Shown piece by piece: positions 14,965-19,851 of a DNA stretch of 19,851 nt. This stretch comes from DATKEK01 sp035512195. Lineage in GTDB: Bacteria; Pseudomonadota; Gammaproteobacteria; Burkholderiales; Eutrophovitaceae. Position 1 is the stretch's first letter, and every line of letters begins with the position of its first letter. The notes beneath the pieces were generated by a model that saw only the letters and a list, made by a program, of their open reading frames with translations, was not told the DNA's origin and made no database searches. The translations under genes were made by a program, and so were the position numbers. The stretch lies in assembly GCA_035512195.1 (NCBI GenBank), contig DATKEK010000280.1, positions 1 to 19,851 on the forward strand, in the 5' to 3' direction.

Positions 14965-15270
14965 TCAGTTGCGGACCAGTTTGCGCTGGGCGCGTAGCAC
15001 GGTGTCGAAATTGTCGCTGCGGACCATGAAGTGGACGGGCAGCGACTCCGTCGCAGCGCGGTCGACCACGGCGATCACGATATCTGCGATGTCCGCGGGA
15101 TCTTTCTCCTTGAGCAGGTCGTCGGTGAAATCGACGACGTGTCGCAGGGTTGCAAGGCGCACGATGAATTCGTGCACGCCGCGGCGCGCATAATGCTCCA
15201 GCTGCGCATCGGTGTAGGTCTTGGCCAGTCGCTCGAGTACCGTGGCGACTTTGCGGGGCTTTCTGATCAT
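14965..15270 (-). CDS. Small hypothetical protein, 101 residues
   Basis: I do not recognise this protein. ATG at 15270-15268 is preceded on its strand by GAAGGAA, a good Shine-Dalgarno, and the stop is TGA at 14967-14965. The product is basic at both ends, contains no cysteine or signal peptide, and looks like a soluble helical or alpha/beta cytoplasmic protein. Stretches include ERLAKTYTDAQLEHYARRGV, a hydrophobic strand DIADIVIAVVDRA and the ending RAQRKLVRN. It converges on the tRNA-Lys terminator and diverges from the FAH-family gene. A different minus-strand frame is open across 14873-15418 but has no comparable start signal. Coding is supported by the RBS and sensible composition only. 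Confidence 0.6.
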   Translation of the reverse strand: MIRKPRKVATVLERLAKTYTDAQLEHYARRGVHEFIVRLATLRHVVDFTDDLLKEKDPADIADIVIAVVDRAATESLPVHFMVRSDNFDTVLRAQRKLVRN

Positions 15271-15424
15271 GCAGTTCCTTCGCTTGTGCGCAGTCCGGTT
15301 CGTAACAGCCCCTTTGCCCGGGTGCCGTGGGCATGCGCGATCGCTGTTGCGCTACCCGCCGATGAAAGCGGGCCATATCCGCCGCGTACATGCCGCAGCC
15401 GACGGCCGTACCAACCATGATTCA

Positions 15425-15452
15425 ATTCTAACCGCGGTTGCGCCACTATAAT
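15425..15452. promoter_or_regulatory. Divergent -10 boxes between the 101-residue gene and the FAH gene
   Basis: The 235-base gap 15271-15505 contains no gene I can support. On the plus strand TATAAT at 15447-15452 is a perfect -10 for the FAH-family gene, giving a leader of about 45 bases. On the minus strand TAGAAT (complement of 15425-15430) could start a transcript into the small gene with a leader of about 150 bases. Neither has a clear -35. The two boxes are only 16 bases apart, so the polymerases would compete. Confidence 0.4.
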
Positions 15453-15505
15453 GCCCGGCTTGCAGCGGGGCCGCGCCTGCCGTGCCGATCAAGGAGAGTT
15501 TTCCG

Positions 15506-16360
15506 ATGCGTTTATGCACCCTCAGGATGGACGGCCGGGAGGCGGCGGCGGTGGTAACCGCGCGCGGCCTGGTGCCGGTGTCGTCGATCAACGCGCATCT
15601 GAGCCGTTCATGGGCCACCGACCTGTATGACTTGATCGGTTGCGGTCTGAGCCGCGAAATCATGAAGGACGCCGAGATCGTCCTGGAAGCGCTCGATCCG
15701 GGCAGCGTCGAGTACGCGCCGCTGTACCGGCGTCCGCGCAAGATACTCGGCATCGGGCTGAATTACCGCGATCACGCGGCGGACCTGAACGCGCCGTATC
15801 CGACCGAGCCGGCGTCTTTCATGAAGTGCGACAACACCATCATCGGGCCGGGCGATGTCATCGAGTTGCCGCCACAGTCGGAACGCGTGACCGCGGAAGC
15901 GGAGATCGGACTGATCGTCGGGCGTCGGTGTCGCCGCATTTCCGAGGTGCAGGCGGCGGACTTCATCGCAGGCTACTGCCTGATCATTGACATGACTGCC
16001 GAGGATATCCTGCAGAAGAATCCGAGGTTCCTTACGCGGTCGAAGAACTTCGACACCTTTTTTTCCTTCGGCCCCGAGCTGATCACGCCGGACGAAGTCG
16101 GCGATGTCATGCAGGTTAAAGTCGGCACCTGGCGAAATGGCAAGCTGCACCGGGACAATGTGGTCAGCAATATGGCGTTTCCGCCGCATTACCTGTTGTC
16201 CTTCCATTCGCATGTCGCCACGCTGTATCCGGGGGATATCATCAGCACCGGCACGCCGGGCGCGGTCGTGATCGAGGATGGCGACGTGGCGGAGTGCAGA
16301 ATCGAGGGGCTTGGCGTGCTGAGAAATCCGGTCCGGCGGTCGCACGCAGCGGCCGGCTGA
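15506..16360 (+). CDS. Fumarylacetoacetate hydrolase (FAH)-family enzyme
   Basis: This 284-residue cytoplasmic enzyme has the FAH C-terminal catalytic fold. That family hydrolyses, decarboxylates or isomerises 2-oxo acids in aromatic and related breakdown routes. Visible signs are GIGLNYRDHAAD (82-93), the metal ligands E131 and E133 in AEAEIGLIVG, D162 in IIDMTAED, RSKNFDTF (178-185) and the late signature PGDIISTGTPGAV. The N-terminal roughly 75 residues form the usual small leading domain. The exact substrate cannot be read off; acylpyruvase, hydratase-like and HpaG-like relatives share these motifs. ATG 15506 follows AAGGAGAG. The next gene, a substrate-binding protein, follows after 109 bases, and a shared catabolic role is possible but unproven. 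Confidence 0.88.
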   Translation: MRLCTLRMDGREAAAVVTARGLVPVSSINAHLSRSWATDLYDLIGCGLSREIMKDAEIVLEALDPGSVEYAPLYRRPRKILGIGLNYRDHAADLNAPYPTEPASFMKCDNTIIGPGDVIELPPQSERVTAEAEIGLIVGRRCRRISEVQAADFIAGYCLIIDMTAEDILQKNPRFLTRSKNFDTFFSFGPELITPDEVGDVMQVKVGTWRNGKLHRDNVVSNMAFPPHYLLSFHSHVATLYPGDIISTGTPGAVVIEDGDVAECRIEGLGVLRNPVRRSHAAAG

Positions 16361-16469
16361 CGAACGTCTGCGCGCGCCTGCGGTAACATCCGGGTTCCAG
16401 GCAGTGTTCCCTCAGCGCAAACACAATCGGAGTGTTAGCGCTGCGAATTCCATCCGGAGGAGATATCCC

Positions 16470-17723
16470 ATGAAGTTATGCAGGTTTGCGGCCGCGTTTT
16501 TCGCGGCGGCTGTCGTGATGCTGGGGGCTGGTTGCCAGTCCGCGGAGGAGAGCATCAAGATCGGTTACATCGACCCGCTGTCCGGGCCCTTTGCCAATGT
16601 CGGCGCGCACGGCCTGCGCGAACTGCAACTGGTGGTGGAGGACATCAACAACCGTGGCGATGTTTTCGACGGGCACAAGTTCGAGATCATCTCGCTGGAC
16701 AGCAAGGCGCATCCCCAGGAGGCACTGATCGCGCTGCGACAGCTGATCGACCAGAACGTGCGCTTCGTGTTCCAAGGCAATTCGTCAGCGGTCGCGGGCG
16801 CGCTGTCGGAAGCGGTGGCCAAGCATAACGAGCGCAATCCCGAATCCTCCATCCTGTATCTGAATTACGGCGCAGTCGACCCTGCCCTCACCAACGACAA
16901 GTGCAACTTCTGGCATTTCCGCTTCGATGCGGATGCCGACATGAAGATGCAGGCGCTCACGAACTACATGGCGGGGCAGGAAAGCATCAAGAAGGTATAC
17001 CTGATCAACCAGGACTACGCCTTCGGCCATGCAGTGGCGAACGCCGCGCGCGCGATGCTCAAGGAGAAGCGGCCGGACGTGCAAATCGTCGGCGAGGACC
17101 TGCACCCGCTCGGGCGCATCAAGGACTTTGCCCCCTACACTTCCAAGATTCGTGCTGCGGGCGCGGATACGGTGATCACCGGAAACTGGGGCGCGGATCT
17201 GGCGCTGCTGGTCAGGGCCGGACGCGACGCCGGGCTGGCGGTGGACTACTACACCTATTACTCGGGCATTGTCGGCGGCCCCGCGGCAATCGGCGAGGCG
17301 GGCGACGGCCACGTGAAGCAGGTCAGCATGTGGCACGCGAACGTCGGCGGCGAAAAATCGGATGCGCTGGTGGAGTCTTACCGCAACCGTTTTCCGGACG
17401 CGAATGACGACTTTTTCTTCCTGTCGTTGCAGCACGCGATGGAGTTACTGACGAACGCCATCCGGCAGAGCCAGTCGACCGACCCGCTGACGATCGCGCG
17501 AGCGCTGTCTGGAGCGCGTTATGAGAGCGTCACCGGGGAAGTCTGGATCCGCGAGGACAACCACCAGTTGGTGCAGCCGCTGTATGTTTCGACCTTCACC
17601 CGGGTCGGGCAGCCCGGGGTGAAGTACGACGTCGAACGCACGGGTATGGGCTGGGCGACCGACGGCAGAGTTGAGGCAAAGGACACCATGTTGCCGACAA
17701 CCTGCGAAATGCAGCGGCCCTGA
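16470..17723 (+). CDS. Branched-chain amino acid-type ABC transporter substrate-binding lipoprotein
   Basis: This 417-residue protein is a type I periplasmic binding protein of the LivJ/UrtA/Leu-Ile-Val-binding kind. The leader ends with L-G-A-G-C, giving an acylated C22, so it should be membrane-anchored. The mature part opens with IKIGYIDPLSGPFANVG, the typical first strand and ligand loop. It continues with FVFQGNSSAVAGALSEAV, VYLINQDYAFGHAVANAAR and the second lobe around TVITGNWGADLALLVRAG. The ligand could be an amino acid, amide, urea or aromatic acid. No permease (LivHM) or ATPase (LivGF) genes occur in the window, so it is an orphan here. ATG 16470 follows GGAGGAGAT. A strong terminator closes the transcript 27 bases after the stop. 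Confidence 0.9.
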   Translation: MKLCRFAAAFFAAAVVMLGAGCQSAEESIKIGYIDPLSGPFANVGAHGLRELQLVVEDINNRGDVFDGHKFEIISLDSKAHPQEALIALRQLIDQNVRFVFQGNSSAVAGALSEAVAKHNERNPESSILYLNYGAVDPALTNDKCNFWHFRFDADADMKMQALTNYMAGQESIKKVYLINQDYAFGHAVANAARAMLKEKRPDVQIVGEDLHPLGRIKDFAPYTSKIRAAGADTVITGNWGADLALLVRAGRDAGLAVDYYTYYSGIVGGPAAIGEAGDGHVKQVSMWHANVGGEKSDALVESYRNRFPDANDDFFFLSLQHAMELLTNAIRQSQSTDPLTIARALSGARYESVTGEVWIREDNHQLVQPLYVSTFTRVGQPGVKYDVERTGMGWATDGRVEAKDTMLPTTCEMQRP

Positions 17724-17749
17724 GGATGTTGACGGACGCGAGAAACAAG

Positions 17750-17777
17750 AAGGGCCGCGGATTCCGCGGCCCTTTTT
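17750..17777 (+). terminator. Intrinsic terminator after the substrate-binding protein gene
   Basis: AAGGGCCGCGG (17750-17760) and CCGCGGCCCTT (17764-17774) pair perfectly over 11 bp around the loop ATT, with TTTTT at 17773-17777. It is a textbook rho-independent terminator. The core resembles the other two strong terminators of the window. Confidence 0.93.
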
Positions 17778-18064
17778 AATTGCGCTTTGGCAGCGCATGG
17801 CGGGAGGAATGGGGCGCCTCCGAGTTCCGGTGGCGTCGCCGTCAGGTAAACGCAACCGGCGTGCCAGCAGACGAACAGCCCGGCAAATCAACCGGAGGTG
17901 GTAGCCACGGGGTTCGCGGGGTCGTCATCCGGCGACGAGACTGGCCCGCTTTGCCACAACCGCATGATTAACAATCGAATTGTTTGTCGCGGTCGGACGA
18001 CGGGCGCCCGTGGTTACCACCGTCCGCGGGGCCTGGGCGCCGCGGACGGGGTCCCTGATCCGCA
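17778..18064. other. Non-coding stretch with several inverted repeats
   Basis: I see no supportable gene in these 287 bases. Frames here either run antisense into the next gene or begin inside the previous one. Directly after the terminator, TGCGCT and AGCGCA (17781-17786, 17792-17797) form a small hairpin. From 17970 four inverted repeats follow in 80 bases and are listed separately. No known riboswitch consensus was recognised. Confidence 0.5.
17970..18049. repeat. Cluster of four inverted repeats
   Basis: In order: AACAAT-CGA-ATTGTT (17970-17984), the perfect palindrome CGGGCGCCCG (18001-18010), TGGTTACCA (18011-18019), and CCGTCCGCGG with CCGCGGACGG (18020-18029 and 18040-18049). The last is a perfect 10-bp stem with a 10-base loop, 15 bases beyond the stop of the minus-strand membrane-protein gene, so it may be that gene's 3' end structure. 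No U tract is visible in either direction. Confidence 0.6.
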
Positions 18065-18427
18065 TCATTCGCTGCCCGAGAGCAGCTTGCCAAAGACGAA
18101 CACGCCGAAGGCGAGGAAGCCAAAGACCAGCCAATCTGCGCGCTTGCCGAACATCGGCACGCGCTCGAAGGCGGTTTTCAACCAGGTGCTTCCGACCAGC
18201 AGTGCAATCACGGCACCGATGGCGATACTGGGATAGGCGTTCCAGATCGGCTGCAGTACTGACTGCAGCCAACCCCGGGGTTTGAACGCGGTGAACACGA
18301 ACCCGCTCAGCCCGGCGACCAGCAAGGCGACGAAGAGCAGTTGCAACAGCGTATGTACGCCGTCCTGCAGCATCTGCAACAGGTTGCGCAGCGGGCGGTC
18401 GGTGAAGCTCGAATAGGGATTCATCAT
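18065..18427 (-). CDS. Small three-helix inner-membrane protein of unknown function
   Basis: This 120-residue protein begins at the double ATG 18427-18422 behind GAGG at a six-base distance; an upstream frame to 18478 lacks a good site. It has an N-terminal polar part of about 25 residues (MMNPYSSFTDRPLRN). Three hydrophobic helices follow: around 27-48 (LLQLLFVALLVAGLSGFVF), 68-85 (IAIGAVIALLVGSTWL) and 98-116 (WLVFGFLAFGVFVFGKLL). Charged loops WLKTAFERVPMFGKRAD connect the last two. I do not recognise the family. An AT-rich region upstream should hold its promoter. It is oriented like the HtrA gene but separated from it by a GC-rich hairpin, so probably independent. Confidence 0.72.
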   Translation of the reverse strand: MMNPYSSFTDRPLRNLLQMLQDGVHTLLQLLFVALLVAGLSGFVFTAFKPRGWLQSVLQPIWNAYPSIAIGAVIALLVGSTWLKTAFERVPMFGKRADWLVFGFLAFGVFVFGKLLSGSE

Positions 18428-18487
18428 GGTGTGCCTCATTTGCTTGCGGGTCTGCATACACCCTATTGCAATGGCCATGCCAGTTGG

Positions 18488-18493
18488 ATTATG
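18488..18493 (-). promoter_or_regulatory. Possible -10 box for the small membrane-protein gene
   Basis: On the minus strand CATAAT (complement of 18488-18493) lies in the most AT-rich patch of this end of the window, about 60 bases before the start codon. TTTAAC is 16 bases upstream of it as a weak -35. Confidence 0.3.
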
Positions 18494-18567
18494 CGAGAAA
18501 ATACAATAAGTTAAATCGTCGTTTGGGTGCGTGAAGGCGGATGGCAGGGATTTGGGCGAATAAGTAG

Positions 18568-18598
18568 TCGCCGGCAGGCGACCGCGGGTCGCCGGCGA
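18568..18598 (-). terminator. GC-rich hairpin after the HtrA gene, possible terminator
   Basis: GGCGACC (18577-18583) and GGTCGCC (18587-18593) pair over 7 bp around GCG, and TCGCC (18568-18572) with GGCGA (18594-18598) extends the helix past a four-base bulge. On the minus strand it starts seven bases after the HtrA stop and is followed by ACTACTTATTC, only a weak U tract. It is a plausible but not classical terminator. Confidence 0.5.
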
Positions 18599-18604
18599 GA
18601 AACC

Positions 18605-19750
18605 TCAACGTCGCCGGCGGGGCGGGTCGGAGAGTTCGCCGATGGTCGCGCTCAGGCGGGTGGCCGAGCCGTCCCGCCAGAGCTCGAGCTCCACCCGGGT
18701 GCCAGGGCGGGTGAAAGCCACCAGCGGCGGCAGATCGTTTGCGTTGTCGATGATCCTGCCGTTGAACCGCAGAATCACGTCACCGGCGCGCAGACCGGCC
18801 GATGCGGCAGGACTGCCGCGCTCCACTGACGCGACCAGCGCGCCAACCGCCTTGTCGAGAGAGAACGAGCGCGCCAGCTCCGGCGTGAGTTCCTGTATCT
18901 GTACGCCGAGGCGGCCCCGCACCACTTTCCCGGTGCTGCGCAACTGCTCCGCAACATTCATCGCCACGTCGATCGGGATCGCGAACGACAGGCCCATGTA
19001 TCCGCCGGTGCGGCTGTAGATCTGTGCGTTGATCCCGATCACCTCGCCGTTCAGGTTGAACAGGGGGCCGCCGGAATTTCCCGGGTAGATCGGCACGTCG
19101 GTTTGCAGGAAAGGCACATAAGTCTCGTCCGGAAGCGTCCGGCCCTTGGCGCTGATGATGCCGGCGGTCACCGAGTTCTCGAACCCGAACGGCGAACCGA
19201 TCGCAAGTACCCACTCTCCCACGCGGGCTTGGCCCGGGTCGCCGATACGTACTGCGGGAAGGATGCTGGCATCGATCTTGAGCACGGCGACATCCGAGCG
19301 CAGGTCGACGCCGATCACGATCGCCTTGAGCTCCCGACGGTCTGTCAGCCTGACGGTGACCTCGTTCGCATCACGAACCACATGCGCATTGGTTAACAGA
19401 TAGCCGTCCGGTGATATCAGGAATCCGCTGCCAAGAGAGCGCGTCTGGTATTCGCGCGGACCAGGCGGCATGAATCGGCGGAAGAAGTCGTAGAAGGGGT
19501 CGTCATCGGGCAGGCCGGGGATGCGGGGGAACGCGTCCTCGCGCTTGACGGTCTGGACGGTGCTGATGTTCACCACCGCCGGGCCCTCCCGCTCGACCAG
19601 CGCGGTGAAGTCGGGAAGCGTGAGCGACAGCCGCGGAGCGGCCGCACGCGTGTCCGACCGGGCATCCGACACAGACGGGGGCGGAGAAGTGTCCTGCTGC
19701 CCGCAGGCGCCCAGGAGGGCCAACAGGACGGCACAGACGGTGGATCGCAT
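18605..19750 (-). CDS. HtrA/Deg-type serine endoprotease, single PDZ, predicted lipoprotein
   Basis: This 381-residue protein is an S1C-family envelope protease for misfolded-protein control. The catalytic triad is H123 (TNAHVV), D153 (SDVAVLKID) and S226 (PGNSGGPL). One PDZ domain follows (about 281-375, GRLGVQIQELTPELARS, RAGDVILRFNG), then a short arginine tail. DegP and DegQ have two PDZ domains; one PDZ is the DegS/AlgW layout, but those are anchored by an N-terminal helix. Here the leader MRSTVCAVLLALLGACGQQ contains the lipobox L-G-A-C (C16), so a lipid anchor is predicted, followed by a Ser/Pro/Asp-rich linker. Before the active serine the usual A-I-N-PGNSGG reads P-I-Y-PGNSGG. ATG 19750 has no clear Shine-Dalgarno. 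A possible sigma-E-type signalling role is inference. Confidence 0.92.
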   Translation of the reverse strand: MRSTVCAVLLALLGACGQQDTSPPPSVSDARSDTRAAAPRLSLTLPDFTALVEREGPAVVNISTVQTVKREDAFPRIPGLPDDDPFYDFFRRFMPPGPREYQTRSLGSGFLISPDGYLLTNAHVVRDANEVTVRLTDRRELKAIVIGVDLRSDVAVLKIDASILPAVRIGDPGQARVGEWVLAIGSPFGFENSVTAGIISAKGRTLPDETYVPFLQTDVPIYPGNSGGPLFNLNGEVIGINAQIYSRTGGYMGLSFAIPIDVAMNVAEQLRSTGKVVRGRLGVQIQELTPELARSFSLDKAVGALVASVERGSPAASAGLRAGDVILRFNGRIIDNANDLPPLVAFTRPGTRVELELWRDGSATRLSATIGELSDPPRRRR

Positions 19751-19851
19751 GTGGGAACCGGCAGGTTAAATCTACCCTCTAGACCGGGGGCCGCCCTTCA
19801 GGTTCCGGTCCGCATATCTACCGGGGACGATGCTCAGATCGCGCCGCAGCG
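19751..19851. other. Upstream region of the HtrA gene at the window edge
   Basis: About 100 bases. On the minus strand TAGATT lies shortly before the HtrA start as a weak -10. On the plus strand ATG at 19830 follows GGGGACG and stays open for the seven remaining codons, which would fit a divergent gene start, but this is too short to support. Confidence 0.25.

Noticed and set aside
14873..15418. Minus-strand open frame of 181 codons covering the 101-residue gene in another frame
   Set aside because: No Shine-Dalgarno of the quality seen at 15270; composition arginine-rich; I kept only the shorter gene.
17800..17960. Possible riboswitch or structured leader
   Set aside because: No match to any consensus I know (cobalamin, SAM, SAH, TPP, FMN, glycine), and no gene starts downstream on the plus strand.
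19830..19851. Start of a divergent gene (ATG after GGGGACG)
   Set aside because: Only seven codons are inside the window.

Overview
The window reads as about 20 kb of chromosomal backbone from a GC-rich Gram-negative proteobacterium, most likely a betaproteobacterium; a gammaproteobacterium is not excluded. The grounds are outer-membrane and lipoprotein genes, a complete Tol-Pal system, the style of the TolB and TolA sequences, and promoters with TAAAAT or TATAAT -10 boxes. I see no transposase, integrase, phage gene or CRISPR array. The gene order yebC-ruvC-ruvA-ruvB-ybgC-tolQRAB-pal-cpoB-queE-queC-tRNA-Lys is an old syntenic block, known for example from Pseudomonas. The interesting parts are departures from it.

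Layout. Positions 1-423 hold the 3' end of an outer-membrane beta-barrel gene and its terminator. A DMT/EamA permease lies on the minus strand at 475-1326. It is cut by an in-frame amber codon, and 18 more family-typical codons follow the stop. From about 1460 the plus-strand block runs through yebC, ruvC and ruvA. Two tandem paralogous genes for exported proteins of unknown function (3549-5225) then separate ruvA from ruvB. After ruvB come ybgC, tolQ, tolR, tolA, tolB, pal and cpoB (envelope constriction and outer-membrane integrity), then queE and queC (queuosine/7-deazaguanine synthesis). A YeeE/YedE-type transporter with its own promoter sits between queC and tRNA-Lys(UUU).

Beyond the tRNA and its terminator the content is less tightly organised. 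It comprises a small unknown minus-strand gene, a fumarylacetoacetate-hydrolase-family enzyme and an orphan branched-chain-amino-acid-type substrate-binding lipoprotein with a strong terminator. Next is a non-coding stretch rich in palindromes. Last come a small three-helix membrane protein and a single-PDZ HtrA/Deg-type protease predicted to be a lipoprotein, both on the minus strand.

How the genes fit together. RuvABC is the Holliday-junction machinery. YbgC to CpoB form the Tol-Pal envelope module, in which TolA, Pal and CpoB all carry long charged or coiled-coil segments; those of Pal and CpoB are longer than in E. coli. QueE and QueC supply preQ0 for tRNA modification. The best candidates for something undescribed are the paralog pair inside the ruv cluster, the coiled-coil-extended Pal, and the amber-interrupted permease. 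All functional statements are read from sequence by eye; no database search was run.
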